DNA from: JAEUKQ01 sp964414755
GTDB lineage: Bacteria > Pseudomonadota > Alphaproteobacteria > JAEUKQ01
Reading direction: 5' to 3'
Assembly: GCA_964414755.1 (NCBI GenBank)
Contig: CAYPXH010000001.1
Location: forward strand, 1 to 64,000
DNA length: 64,000 nucleotides
Part shown: piece by piece, positions 1 through 8,731 of the stretch
Layout of the letters: each line of letters begins with the position of its first letter
Position numbering within the stretch: position 1 is the first letter of the stretch
Program-made: the position numbers and the translations under genes
The notes under the pieces: model-generated
What the model saw: only the letters and a program-made list of their open reading frames with translations
What the model was told of the DNA's origin: nothing
Databases searched by the model: none

Positions 1-5
1 TCCTT

Positions 6-47
6 TCCTGTCTTGTCATAAGACAGGACAGAGACAGGACAGTGTCC
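6..47. repeat. Inverted and tandem GACAG-rich repeat
   Basis: A perfect 9-bp stem (6-14 with 20-28, 5-nt loop) is followed by two exact tandem copies of AGACAGGACAG (21-31 and 32-42) and a small GGAC/GTCC stem (37-47). It lies just downstream of the minus-strand gene ending at 167. There is no T-run beyond the stem on either strand, so it is not a convincing intrinsic terminator. The rest of 48-166 shows nothing recognisable. Confidence 0.6.
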
Positions 48-166
48 ATAGAACTATTGATAAATTTAAAGTATTCTTGATAAATGCTAACAAATCTTTG
101 CTCTTCTAAACCAAACAAGAATATTAAATTAGTCTTATTTTTCCTTAAGGCATCCATGATTAACAG

Positions 167-1210
167 CTAGAAGCCATAAGAGACATGATGTAGTAAGTAG
201 TAAAAAGTAATAAAAGCACCCAGCACCAAAAAATGTTCGCCCACTAAAGCGCCCGATTCTTCGTAAGATGGCCATTTGGGAATTCGGAAAAGGCGGTTTA
301 ACTTGGATGGACCGGTAATAAACAAGGCGCTTAATGACATAATAATTAACGAATGTCCAACCAGATCAATTTTGCCAAAGTCGATGACGGCAAGTAGGAA
401 TACAACAATGAGTGGTGCCGTTGCTATTCTTGCAATAAAACCACTGTCAACCAGCATTAAAAACGGTAGGGTGAATTCGGTAAAAGCAGCCAGCAGCATA
501 AAAGTTTCTTGATCAAGACCTAAAAGAATATGTGAATGCTGGCTAAGAACGCCGGTATACCAATGGGCATATACAAATTTTTCAATACTCGCCCACATTA
601 AAGTAAATACAACTGTCCCATGCAAAATCATTAATTTGGTTTCTTCATATTTTTTTAGTTTTTCTAAGCTGCTAAAAATAAGAAAACCAGCAACTCCAAG
701 AAAAATAGGATAGTTAAAAGTATGAAAAACCCCATAAACGGTCATGGCATAAAAATACAGAAATATAATACCGAAACCAGTAATAAAACTGGTTTTCCGA
801 CTTATTAGTGCTATGGCCATTAATAATTGTATCCAAGAAATCCATTGTTGGTCGGTTTTCATTTCGGGGGTTAGAATGGTTCCGCCAATCAGCCACAACG
901 ATATCAAGAAAAATCCCGCAGAAACTCGAAAACCATCAAAAATATATGGCTTGGCTTGCAGCAAAAAGCCAACCATACGCGATGATTCAAAACGGTCGCC
1001 ATACCGGCGATCCAGAATAAAAGCTATATAAATAGGAATGATTAATCCCAGCGCAAATAACAGCCAGTTCACGTCAAAAGCTTCGTGTAACGGCGGTATC
1101 TTTTCACCAAAATCGACCGTTGAAAACCACTGAACATGCGCAAAAGCATTACTACTTGTTAGTAATAGGGTCTGGAATAAAACAGCCAGGAAGAAAAGTT
1201 TTTTTGACAT
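167..1210 (-). CDS. DoxX-like polytopic membrane protein
   Basis: About 347 residues from the start chosen at 1210, where GGAG lies about 8 nt upstream; the longer in-frame start at 1243 has no such site. The N-terminus is a signal peptide (Lys-Lys, hydrophobic core, cleavage near SNAFA) and the mature chain would begin with the sequence AHVQWF. Around eight hydrophobic segments follow. The His-Val-x-Trp-Phe mature start and membrane topology recall DoxX-like membrane proteins of alphaproteobacteria, but no catalytic motif is visible. It would sit in the inner membrane; its function is unknown. It is the last gene of a minus-strand series, separated from hslO by about 130 bp. Confidence is high for the gene and low for the family name. 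Confidence 0.6.
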   Translation of the reverse strand: MSKKLFFLAVLFQTLLLTSSNAFAHVQWFSTVDFGEKIPPLHEAFDVNWLLFALGLIIPIYIAFILDRRYGDRFESSRMVGFLLQAKPYIFDGFRVSAGFFLISLWLIGGTILTPEMKTDQQWISWIQLLMAIALISRKTSFITGFGIIFLYFYAMTVYGVFHTFNYPIFLGVAGFLIFSSLEKLKKYEETKLMILHGTVVFTLMWASIEKFVYAHWYTGVLSQHSHILLGLDQETFMLLAAFTEFTLPFLMLVDSGFIARIATAPLIVVFLLAVIDFGKIDLVGHSLIIMSLSALFITGPSKLNRLFRIPKWPSYEESGALVGEHFLVLGAFITFYYLLHHVSYGF

Positions 1211-1339
1211 GATCAATCTCCGCGATAATCGGCAATCAAGCATTGCTCATTATGGGAATTTTGTCATAAGCTTATTAACAAAAGGTGAAAATCCTGGCTA
1301 CGTAATATATTATCAATCATAAAAAACATGTTTTATGAT

Positions 1340-2251
1340 TTATTGTTTTGATAAATCTTGTTCTTTGAAAGAATATTGCTGATTGCAGACTTCACAATGA
1401 ACATGAACCATACCGTCAATCTGCATAAGTTTTATTTCGTCTTCAGGAAAAGATAAAAGCATTTGCTGAACTTTTTGACTCGAGCACCGGCATCGTGCAA
1501 TCAAAGGTCGTTGCGCTTCAAGATACAGTGATTGATCAGTAAATAATAGCTTCAGTAATTGTGCTGAAGGTAACTCCTGATTAAGAATTTCATTTCTTTT
1601 CAAAGTTGATAAATATAACATTGCCTCATGCCAGCGTTCGGTGGCGTTGGCTTGTTGTATCGTACTTGCCGATGTATTGGGGGATAAAGGAATTTGTTGC
1701 AACAATACAAGGCGCCCATACCAAGAATTCTTTATGTGTTCAACCGCCAAAAATATCGATTGCTGCAGCTGTTCAGACTGGCGGAAATATTCTTCAATGC
1801 AAGCACCGAGTGTTAGGCCAATTAATTCAACAATACCCTGATATCTTTTACCATCTTCGCCTTGATCAACCGTAAAAGCTAAGTAACCTGACCCAAAAAT
1901 TTGGGGAATACTTAAAAATTGTTGGTTTGTTGTTTCTAAAATTGAATTGGGGGTGAATTGAGCATATCCCCGCATATGGCCTTCCGCAGTGCAATCAATC
2001 AACAAAAGCTTGACCGGCCCAGAACCTTTAATCTGTAGTGTAAAAACGCCACGATATTTTAAACTGCTGGATAGGGCAGCAGTTATTAACAGGCCTTCTG
2101 CCAATAGTTGAGCTACCGGATATGGATATTGGTGGCGTGATAAAATTTCATTAAGCGTTTGGTTGAGTTCAATAACCCGTCCGCGCACGTCGCTTTTTTC
2201 TAAATAGAAAGGTAAAATACCATCACTATTTGTGGGTGTAAAAATAGCCAT
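1340..2251 (-). CDS. hslO: Redox-regulated chaperone Hsp33
   Basis: 303 residues, the usual Hsp33 length. Hsp33 is a cytoplasmic holdase that binds unfolding proteins after oxidative activation. The C-terminal zinc-binding redox switch is complete: Cys254-x-Cys256 and Cys286-x-x-Cys289. The N-terminal substrate-binding fold carries the family segment LLAEGLLITAALSSSLKYRG. The start lies 3 bp after the argD stop, so the two are co-transcribed. In many alphaproteobacteria argF separates argD and hslO; here it is absent. The identification is confident. Confidence 0.95.
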   Translation of the reverse strand: MAIFTPTNSDGILPFYLEKSDVRGRVIELNQTLNEILSRHQYPYPVAQLLAEGLLITAALSSSLKYRGVFTLQIKGSGPVKLLLIDCTAEGHMRGYAQFTPNSILETTNQQFLSIPQIFGSGYLAFTVDQGEDGKRYQGIVELIGLTLGACIEEYFRQSEQLQQSIFLAVEHIKNSWYGRLVLLQQIPLSPNTSASTIQQANATERWHEAMLYLSTLKRNEILNQELPSAQLLKLLFTDQSLYLEAQRPLIARCRCSSQKVQQMLLSFPEDEIKLMQIDGMVHVHCEVCNQQYSFKEQDLSKQ

Positions 2252-2254
2252 GGT

Positions 2255-3451
2255 TCATTTTGACTTCAAGGCAAATTGCTGGCAGGTTAGCTCGATAATT
2301 TTAATCGCCTCATCAACATGTTGTTCTGTAATAATAAGGGGAGGTAGCAGACGAATAACATTATCACCAGCAATTACGGTTAATAAACCATTTGTGCGTA
2401 GCTGATCAACAAATTCTGTATTCACAACATGACATTTTAGGCCGATCATCAAGCCTTTTCCGCGGACGCTTGCCAGTATTTTGGGAAAGCGAACCAGCAA
2501 TTTTTCCAGCTGATGATGTATATAATCGCCCATTTTTACCACTTGTTGCAAAAAGCCTGGTTTTAATAAAATATCTAAAGCAGCGTTACCAACAGCCATT
2601 GCAAGTGGATTGCCACCAAAAGTCGTTCCATGACTACCAGCTTGCATAACAGCACCAACTTTGGCTGTAGTTAGGCATGCACCAATCGGAAATCCACCAC
2701 CAAGACCCTTGGCAACTGCAACGATATCTGGTTTTATGCCAGCCCATTCATGGGCAAATAATTTTCCGGTTCGCCCCATTCCGCATTGAATTTCATCTAA
2801 AAACAGTAATAAACCAAATTCGTCAGCAACTTTCCGAACTTCCTGTAAATAATCACCTGACAGGCTGCGCATGCCACCTTCACCCTGAACCGGTTCGAAT
2901 AAAATACCTGCTGTTTCTGGGCGAATTGCTGCGCGTAATTCGTTTAAATTACCAAATGCTACCTGGTCGAAGCCATCAACAACCGGATCATAGCCTTTTG
3001 AATATTTCTCTTGTCCGGTTGCAGCTAAGGCAGCTAATGTTCGTCCGTGAAAAGCGCCTTCAAAGGTTATTAAACGATACCGTTGCGGTTGGCCAATCTC
3101 GTCGTAATATTTGCGCAAAATTTTGAAACCGCATTCGATGGCTTCAACCCCGGAATTGCTGAAAAAAACAGACTCGGCAAACGAGTTTTCTACTAAACGC
3201 TTTGCTAACCTGGTTTGATCGGGGATCTCGAATAAATTTGAACAATGCCATAGTAACTCGGCCTGCTTAACAAGAGCCTGAAGTAGGTGGGGATGATTAT
3301 GACCAAAAGCCGTAACGGCAATACCACTAACAAAGTCAAGGTATTTTTTCCCATCATTGCCGAATAGATAAGCGCCATCACCCTTTGTAAAAGATAAGGC
3401 AGTGCGTTTATAAGTTGGTAACAGCACAGGAAATTTTGGATTTATACTCAT
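2255..3451 (-). CDS. argD: Acetylornithine aminotransferase
   Basis: 398 residues, a full-length class III PLP-dependent aminotransferase of the acetylornithine/succinyldiaminopimelate type. The Schiff-base lysine is Lys248 in VAVAKGLGGG, and the cofactor-binding Asp-Glu precedes it in LFLDEIQCGMGRTG. ArgD interconverts N-acetylornithine and N-acetylglutamate semialdehyde in arginine synthesis, and many family members also serve lysine/DAP synthesis. It is followed directly by hslO. The partner argF, usually next in this cluster, is missing, so the enzyme may now serve mainly another transamination; that is inference. The related 4-aminobutyrate aminotransferases are longer. Confidence 0.9.
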   Translation of the reverse strand: MSINPKFPVLLPTYKRTALSFTKGDGAYLFGNDGKKYLDFVSGIAVTAFGHNHPHLLQALVKQAELLWHCSNLFEIPDQTRLAKRLVENSFAESVFFSNSGVEAIECGFKILRKYYDEIGQPQRYRLITFEGAFHGRTLAALAATGQEKYSKGYDPVVDGFDQVAFGNLNELRAAIRPETAGILFEPVQGEGGMRSLSGDYLQEVRKVADEFGLLLFLDEIQCGMGRTGKLFAHEWAGIKPDIVAVAKGLGGGFPIGACLTTAKVGAVMQAGSHGTTFGGNPLAMAVGNAALDILLKPGFLQQVVKMGDYIHHQLEKLLVRFPKILASVRGKGLMIGLKCHVVNTEFVDQLRTNGLLTVIAGDNVIRLLPPLIITEQHVDEAIKIIELTCQQFALKSK

Positions 3452-3464
3452 GATTTTATTGATC

Positions 3465-4280
3465 TTAGCCTTTTAAACGATAACCAATGTGAAACAGGCG
3501 GTAAACAATTAGCGTTAGGGCAATGCTGGTGCCGGACAAAATAATCACTCCCAGCCATAATGAGCCGTCTGCATGGTTGGTAAAGCCATACCTGAAACCA
3601 TCGATCATGTAGAAGAACGGGTTGGCATGGGCAACTTGCTGCCAGAAGACAGGAAGTTGGTGAATCGAGTAAAATGTGCCTGACAAGAAAGCCAGTGGTG
3701 TCACAATGAAATTGGTTAAGGCTGCTAAATGATCGTATTTTTGGGCAATCAAACCACTAATAATACCCAACAAGGATAAAATTAAACTGGCAACAGTACC
3801 ATAAAACAAAATATACATTGGGTGATGAATGCTCAGCGGGGTTAGCAACCACAAAAACAAACCAACCATCAGACCAACCAAAAGTCCCCGGGTAATGCCA
3901 CCAGCCGCCAGGGCAATAGTTAGTTCGGCGGGGCGAAGGGGTGGCATTAAAATATCCACCACATTACCCTGCATTTTTGATAAAATCAGCGATGACGATG
4001 TGTTGGCAAAAGCGTTTTGTACCATGGACATCATCATAAGCCCAGGGGGTAAAAACACCGCATAGCTAATATCGGCAACAACCATAGTCTGATGACCGGT
4101 TGCAAGCGCAAAAATTGCATAAAACAATAAGGCACTAACAACCGGGGCAAAAAGCGTTTGGGTTGAAACGTTTAAAAAACGCCGAACCTCTTTCAAATAT
4201 AATGCCCAAAGACCAAGCCAATTAAGCAAACCAAAACGCCGACTGGTTGGTTGATAAAAAGTAATTTTTGATCTGGACAT
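3465..4280 (-). CDS. ABC-2 type transporter permease
   Basis: 271 residues with about six membrane segments and the ABC-2 permease pattern (amphipathic N-terminal entry helix, then hydrophobic pairs). The C-terminal part has the signature context PLAFLSGTFYSIHQLP, typical of the YadH/NodJ branch of ABC-2 exporters. Such permeases work with a separate ATPase to export lipids, polysaccharides or drugs across the inner membrane. No ABC ATPase is adjacent, which is unusual; the partner must be elsewhere or lost. The gene lies 13 bp upstream of argD on the same strand. Substrate unknown. Confidence 0.8.
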   Translation of the reverse strand: MSRSKITFYQPTSRRFGLLNWLGLWALYLKEVRRFLNVSTQTLFAPVVSALLFYAIFALATGHQTMVVADISYAVFLPPGLMMMSMVQNAFANTSSSLILSKMQGNVVDILMPPLRPAELTIALAAGGITRGLLVGLMVGLFLWLLTPLSIHHPMYILFYGTVASLILSLLGIISGLIAQKYDHLAALTNFIVTPLAFLSGTFYSIHQLPVFWQQVAHANPFFYMIDGFRYGFTNHADGSLWLGVIILSGTSIALTLIVYRLFHIGYRLKG

Positions 4281-4301
4281 CAGAATGTTCCTAACAAAAG
4301 G

Positions 4302-4904
4302 TTAGTTGCTTTTAGCCTTATAACCCATAACCGGTATCATGATTAATCCAGCAATCACAAGTAACATCAAGCCAACCCATATACGCCAGGTAAAATAGAA
4401 TGGGCTAATCATATTCCAAATAATGCTTAATACCGGTAAAGCCATAATGCTGGCTGCAGCAAGAAATATAACCTGACAGATAATCATCAAAAAATGTCGA
4501 TTGCGAAAGTACAGAAGGACGCTGGCATAACTAAGGTATGCTGCAAGAATTGATAAGGTCAATGTTATTTTAAACACCCCTTCGATATTGCTAAAAACAA
4601 CGCGTCTATTGGCAATCCAGATGAGATATAACCACATTGCCAGCCCTAGCAAGGAACAAACAGTACCGGCGTAACCCAGAATCTTCAGGTAAGAATCATT
4701 GATTAGCAAACCCGAAAACAGTAAACAGGCACTAAAAGCCATAACTGCCAAACTTGTCATAAGCACCTGCAATTCAAGACTATGCCTAAAATCACCAGCC
4801 ATGATCATATATACCCCAATAGCTAAGCTTGCTGCAAAGGAAATAAGGAATGTTGTAAACAACAGCTTGCGGCTGCGAAGTGGCTGGGTAACAGCGTTGT
4901 TCAT
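4302..4904 (-). CDS. Hypothetical six-helix membrane protein
   Basis: 200 residues from the ATG at 4904, which has AAGGAGC about 8 nt upstream; the TTG one codon earlier is less likely. About six hydrophobic helices fill the protein, with short charged termini and no conserved polar motif that I can recognise. It is the first gene of the minus-strand run and precedes the ABC-2 permease by 21 bp, so it may assist that transporter; this is inferred from position only. I do not recognise the family. Confidence 0.6.
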   Translation of the reverse strand: MNNAVTQPLRSRKLLFTTFLISFAASLAIGVYMIMAGDFRHSLELQVLMTSLAVMAFSACLLFSGLLINDSYLKILGYAGTVCSLLGLAMWLYLIWIANRRVVFSNIEGVFKITLTLSILAAYLSYASVLLYFRNRHFLMIICQVIFLAAASIMALPVLSIIWNMISPFYFTWRIWVGLMLLVIAGLIMIPVMGYKAKSN

Positions 4905-5001
4905 CAAAATTGCTCCTTGCGGTAAAACTGTTATTTTCCAAAAACAGCCTGAAGATAACAGGGGATTTGGGTTGTGTCAAAAAAATGTTGGCACATTTCA
5001 A

Positions 5002-5032
5002 TTGACTCAATATCTGAAAAATCCAATATAAA
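5002..5032 (+). promoter_or_regulatory. Candidate promoter for the molybdoenzyme gene
   Basis: TTGACT (5002-5007) and TATAAA (5027-5032) are separated by 19 bp; an alternative AATATA (5025-5030) gives 17 bp. It lies in the 209-bp divergent gap, about 80 bp upstream of the ATG at 5114. This is a visual match only. Confidence 0.35.
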
Positions 5033-5113
5033 AATTAAAAATATTGTGTCGTCTTTGCGAATTAGTTAAGGTTGTTGTACTACGGTTTATGAACCAGAAT
5101 CAGGATTAATCCG

Positions 5114-5791
5114 ATGACACAAGATAACCCTTTCAAGGATAATTGGGGAACAATCAAGCAAAAGCTTATTGAAACCAAACAACAATGGGCCAGGGAAAAG
5201 CGGCTGATAACGGGGACATCAGGCGATCGTAATCAAGAACGATTACCGCCAGGTCAACGGGAAGTTAAGAATTGGCCGGTGCTGGATTTGGGAATTCAAC
5301 CTGACATAGCGATGCAAGATTGGCGGTTGCAGGTAGATGGACTTGTTAAAAAACCAGTTGCTTGGGATTGGAAAGCATTTCAACAACTACCATTGCGCGA
5401 ATTTGTTTCCGACATTCATTGTGTAACTGCTTGGTCACGGTTTGACAATCATTGGCAGGGTGTGGCAACCCGTGCAATTTTGGATATTGTCACACCCTAT
5501 GACCAAGCAAGGTTTGTTATTTGTCACAGCTATGATGGCTATACAACAAATTTAACCCTGGCCGATTTTGCAGCAGAAGATGCCTTGCTGGCAGTAGCAT
5601 GGGAGGGTAAACCAATTAGTCGTGAGCATGGCGGGCCAGTTAGAGTTGTTGTACCAAAACTTTATTTTTGGAAAAGTGCTAAATGGCTTAAGCGCATTGA
5701 AATTACAGACCAAGATAAACCAGGCTACTGGGAAGTACGTGGATATCATAACCGCGGTGATCCGTGGGAGGAAGAACGTTATGGCCGTTAA
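5114..5791 (+). CDS. Sulfite-oxidase-like molybdopterin oxidoreductase
   Basis: 225 residues forming a single oxidoreductase molybdopterin-binding domain. Cys103 in DIHCVTAWSRFDN is the expected thiolate ligand to molybdenum, and the domain ends with the family pattern GYWEVRGYHNRGDPWEEERYG. There is no haem b5 domain and no C-terminal dimerisation domain, so it belongs to the short bacterial SUOX-like group rather than true sulfite oxidase. There is no obvious Tat signal, so it is probably cytoplasmic. Substrate unknown. Its last 11 bp overlap the start of the glutathione peroxidase gene, so the two are co-translated. Confidence 0.88.
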   Translation: MTQDNPFKDNWGTIKQKLIETKQQWAREKRLITGTSGDRNQERLPPGQREVKNWPVLDLGIQPDIAMQDWRLQVDGLVKKPVAWDWKAFQQLPLREFVSDIHCVTAWSRFDNHWQGVATRAILDIVTPYDQARFVICHSYDGYTTNLTLADFAAEDALLAVAWEGKPISREHGGPVRVVVPKLYFWKSAKWLKRIEITDQDKPGYWEVRGYHNRGDPWEEERYGR

Positions 5792-6353
5792 GCAGGCAGT
5801 GCAAAATCTAAGGAAAGTGCTTGGGATGGTAAAGCCACCGAGGATGTCGTCGGACACGCCTATTACCAGTGTTTATGATTTTTCATTTCCCTTGGTGGAT
5901 GGAACAATTTTGCGTCTTAAAGATTACCGTGGCCAGGCCATTTTAATTGTAAATACAGCTTCGCTTTGCGGGTTTACCAAACATTATCTCGATTTGGAAC
6001 AATTATGGCAGAAATACAAAGATCAAGGACTTTTGCTTTTGGCGATACCTTCAAACGACTTTGGCCAGCAGGAGCCAGGGTCTAGTCAAGAGATAGCAGA
6101 TTTTTGCCAGCGCAATTTTAAAACCAGCTTTCCAATTACCACCAAACAATCAGTTACAGGTAGCCATGCACATTTGCTGTATCAGTGGCTATACCAGCAA
6201 TGGGGAAGGCGTGGCTGTCCACGTTGGAATTTTCACAAGTTTCTTTTTGATCGAACCGGTCAAATTGCCGCGGGGTGGTCGGCATTTTTTGGGCCATGCG
6301 ATAGGCGTGTGCAAAGCCGTATCGATACAGTATTATTGCAGAAAATAGCCTAA
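5781..6353 (+). CDS. Glutathione-peroxidase-family peroxidase
   Basis: 190 residues from the ATG at 5781, which has GGGAGGAAG about 8 nt upstream; the long open frame starting at 5622 is antisense-like extension inside the upstream gene. The thioredoxin-fold core begins near residue 31. The peroxidatic cysteine is Cys63 in VNTASLCGFT, and the family Trp-Asn-Phe is present in WNFHKFLFDRTG. These enzymes reduce hydrogen or lipid peroxides with thioredoxin or glutathione. The gene overlaps the preceding molybdoenzyme by 11 bp. It has a 20-30 residue basic N-terminal extension ahead of the domain; a later start at 5826 would remove about half of that. Confidence 0.88.
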   Translation: MAVKQAVQNLRKVLGMVKPPRMSSDTPITSVYDFSFPLVDGTILRLKDYRGQAILIVNTASLCGFTKHYLDLEQLWQKYKDQGLLLLAIPSNDFGQQEPGSSQEIADFCQRNFKTSFPITTKQSVTGSHAHLLYQWLYQQWGRRGCPRWNFHKFLFDRTGQIAAGWSAFFGPCDRRVQSRIDTVLLQKIA

Positions 6354-6410
6354 TTTCTGGGCGATAATTTTATATGCTAGTTCTTTTAAAATTAACAAAG
6401 GATATGAAAC

Positions 6411-7091
6411 GTGGTTAAGGGTATGAAATCGGGGTCGCGGGTGTTGGCCGTGCGGGTCAAAAAAGTGGCCGGACGTAGTGTTTCATCAACCCGGTGGTTA
6501 CAGCGACAACTAAATGATCCTTATGTTCATGAGGCCCATAAAGTTGGGTACAGGTCACGTGCTGCTTTTAAGTTGCGGCAGTTGGACGACCAATACCATT
6601 TTCTAAAATCAGGACAAAAAATTGTAGATTTAGGCGCAGCTCCGGGTGGATGGACGCAGGTTGCGGTTGAACGTGGCTGCAAAGTTCTGGCTGTGGATTT
6701 AATTGATATGCCTGCGATCGAAGGGGCGCGTTTTTTGCAGATGGATTTTAGCCAACCCGACGCACCACAAAAATTATTACAAGAAATTGGCAGTAAGGTC
6801 CAAGTTGTACTTAGTGACATGGCACCAAACACAACCGGTCATCTTGGAACAGATCATTTACGTATTATGGCATTGGCAGAGATGGCATATGATTTTGCCA
6901 AGCAGATTTTAGCGCCGGGCGGGACTTTTTTGGTTAAATTACGACAGGGTGGCGCTCAGCAAAGTTTGCTGGCCATGCTGAAGCATGATTTCGGGCAAGT
7001 TCGTCACGTTAAACCACCTGCTAGCCGGCCAGATTCATCCGAGCTTTATTTACTTGCTTTGAAATTCAAAAGTATCGAAGCAAAGAAATAA
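6411..7091 (+). CDS. rlmE: 23S rRNA (uridine-2'-O)-methyltransferase RlmE
   Basis: 226 residues. RlmE (FtsJ/RrmJ) methylates U2552 of 23S rRNA using SAM. The catalytic K-D-K-E set is visible: Lys54 in SRAAFKL, Asp136 in LSDMAPN, Lys176 in FLVKL and a Glu in SSELYLLALK. The SAM-binding loop is VDLGAAPGGWTQ (residues 72-83). The start is a GTG at 6411 with AAAGGA about 8 nt upstream; the ATG at 6405 runs straight into a stop. It is a stand-alone gene. Confidence 0.94.
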   Translation: MVKGMKSGSRVLAVRVKKVAGRSVSSTRWLQRQLNDPYVHEAHKVGYRSRAAFKLRQLDDQYHFLKSGQKIVDLGAAPGGWTQVAVERGCKVLAVDLIDMPAIEGARFLQMDFSQPDAPQKLLQEIGSKVQVVLSDMAPNTTGHLGTDHLRIMALAEMAYDFAKQILAPGGTFLVKLRQGGAQQSLLAMLKHDFGQVRHVKPPASRPDSSELYLLALKFKSIEAKK

Positions 7092-7274
7092 TCATAAAAA
7101 TGTTGTTTTGTTGAAGGGATCGGTTTATAAGTCTTACGTCCGCGCTTGTTCGATGATATCATTTAGAAATTCAGCAGAATCGCGCTGTACATCTGAAATC
7201 GCAATTGAAATTACAATTTTATCTTGGCAAAGATTTGATATTGCCACGAGAATACCCCATAAAGGAAAACGGAA

Positions 7275-8249
7275 ATGAGCACAGTTGCCGGTTTTGCCGT
7301 TTATGAACATGGCATTCGTGCCACGGATGTTACCCTAGAGCAAGTAACCCAGCTGAAATGGGGTAAAGAGCGCTTTGTATGGATTGGCTTACATGAGCCT
7401 GATGCAGAATTGCTTAGCAAAGTGCAACGCTTGTTTGGGTTGCATGAATTGGCAATTGAAGATGCCCGTGTGGCGCATCAAAGACCTAAAATAGAATTAT
7501 ATGGCAATTCGTTGTTTGTTGTTTTGCACACTGCGCAAAAGACCGGTGACAACCCGATCGAATTTGGTGAAACCCACGTTTTTATGGGCAATGGTTATTT
7601 GGTGACCATTCGTCATGGTCCTTCTTCGGCTTATAGTGAAGTGCGGCAACGCTGCGAGAACCAGCCACATATGCTGCGAAAAGGCCCGGATTTTGTTTTA
7701 TACTCGCTAATGGATTTTATCGTTGATAATTATATGCCAATTGTTGCAAGCATTAAAGACAGGGTGGAAGAGCTGGAAGATGACGTTTTTAAAAAACCTT
7801 TTGATTCGGCAACACTAGAGAATATATATAGTTTAAAACGTGATCTTATGTCGTTAAAACGAATCATTTCCCCCCTAACCGAGATGATCAATCGGCTAAT
7901 GCGTTTCGACATTACGTTAATTGATCGGGATACTCACGCCTATTACCGCGATGTGCAGGATCATGTTATTCGTCTTCTTGAAAGTATTGATTCGATGCGC
8001 GAATTGCTAACATCTGCTTTAGAAGCTCATCTTCTACTTGCAAATGTTCAGCAGAACGAAGTAACCAAAAAACTTGCTGGGTGGGCAGCTATTCTGGCTG
8101 TTCCAACCGCCATATGTGGAATTTATGGGATGAATTTTCGTTTTATGCCCGAAATTGAGTGGGAATATGGGTATTTTGTGGTTATGACCGGCATTATTAG
8201 TATTTGCAGTTATATGTTTTACCGCTTTCGCAAAGCTGGTTGGCTTTAG
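7275..8249 (+). CDS. corA: CorA-type magnesium/cobalt transporter
   Basis: 324 residues, full length for CorA. The large N-terminal cytoplasmic domain is followed by a long helix and two C-terminal membrane helices. The signature Gly-Met-Asn is present in GIYGMNFRF at the end of the first membrane helix. It forms a pentameric Mg2+ channel in the inner membrane. The start has AAAGGAAA upstream. The 183 bp between rlmE and this gene hold only a 10-bp palindrome (7153-7162) and no convincing gene. The cupin gene starts 8 bp after the stop. Confidence 0.93.
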   Translation: MSTVAGFAVYEHGIRATDVTLEQVTQLKWGKERFVWIGLHEPDAELLSKVQRLFGLHELAIEDARVAHQRPKIELYGNSLFVVLHTAQKTGDNPIEFGETHVFMGNGYLVTIRHGPSSAYSEVRQRCENQPHMLRKGPDFVLYSLMDFIVDNYMPIVASIKDRVEELEDDVFKKPFDSATLENIYSLKRDLMSLKRIISPLTEMINRLMRFDITLIDRDTHAYYRDVQDHVIRLLESIDSMRELLTSALEAHLLLANVQQNEVTKKLAGWAAILAVPTAICGIYGMNFRFMPEIEWEYGYFVVMTGIISICSYMFYRFRKAGWL

Positions 8250-8257
8250 GAGGATTA

Positions 8258-8638
8258 ATGTCGAATCCAACAACTTTTACACAGGCTTTCCCTTTCCTTT
8301 TAACCACGACTGGAATAACGCCAGAGCAAGGGATACCCTCAAATATTATCGCGGGTCAGCCACAAACAAAAACATGGAATCAGTTTAGTGACGCTCAGCA
8401 GCAGTTTTTTTGTGGTATATGGCACTCAAGCACTGGTTGTTGGCATGTGAATTATAGCGAAGACGAATTGTGTTTTTTATTAAAGGGGCGTGTTATTTTA
8501 ACAGGGGTAGACGGACAAAAATATACCTTTAAAGCTGGTCAGGCTTTTATAATCCCAAAAGGGTTTAAGGGAAGTTGGGAAACGGTCGAGCCGGTTGAGA
8601 AAATATATGCTATTTACCAGCCGCAATCTGGTGAATAG
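8258..8638 (+). CDS. Small cupin-domain protein
   Basis: 126 residues from the ATG at 8258, preceded by TAGGAGG at 8246-8252; the open frame reaches further upstream inside corA but has no site there. The C-terminal two-thirds form a single cupin of the DUF861/cupin_3 type: ELCFLLKGRVILTG and GQAFIIPKGFKGSWET are its two conserved strands. Such proteins often bind a metal or small carbon/nitrogen metabolites, but the usual cupin histidines are mostly absent here. Its position 8 bp after corA suggests co-transcription. Function unknown. Confidence 0.75.
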   Translation: MSNPTTFTQAFPFLLTTTGITPEQGIPSNIIAGQPQTKTWNQFSDAQQQFFCGIWHSSTGCWHVNYSEDELCFLLKGRVILTGVDGQKYTFKAGQAFIIPKGFKGSWETVEPVEKIYAIYQPQSGE

Positions 8639-8671
8639 CCCGTAACCAAAATTTTGGGGCATTTATACTGA

Positions 8672-8700
8672 TTGTTAAGTGCTTGATATTACGCTATAAT
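8672..8700 (+). promoter_or_regulatory. Sigma-70-type promoter candidate
   Basis: TTGTTA (8672-8677) and a perfect TATAAT (8695-8700) are separated by 17 bp, placing a start of transcription near 8707, about 25 nt before the ATG at 8732. It would serve the EEP-hydrolase and cardiolipin synthase genes. Confidence 0.6.
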
Positions 8701-8731
8701 GGCAGTGTGAGCTTTTATAGTATGGTAGGCG

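Noticed and set aside
5552..5857. Antisense and shadow open frames throughout, for example opposite the molybdoenzyme, atp and suc genes
   Set aside because: They lie over strongly identified genes, lack ribosome sites and show no family features.
7134..7247. A 37-codon minus-strand frame between rlmE and corA
   Set aside because: It has plausible amino acid composition but only a GTG start, no neighbours on its strand and no recognised family. Insufficient support.
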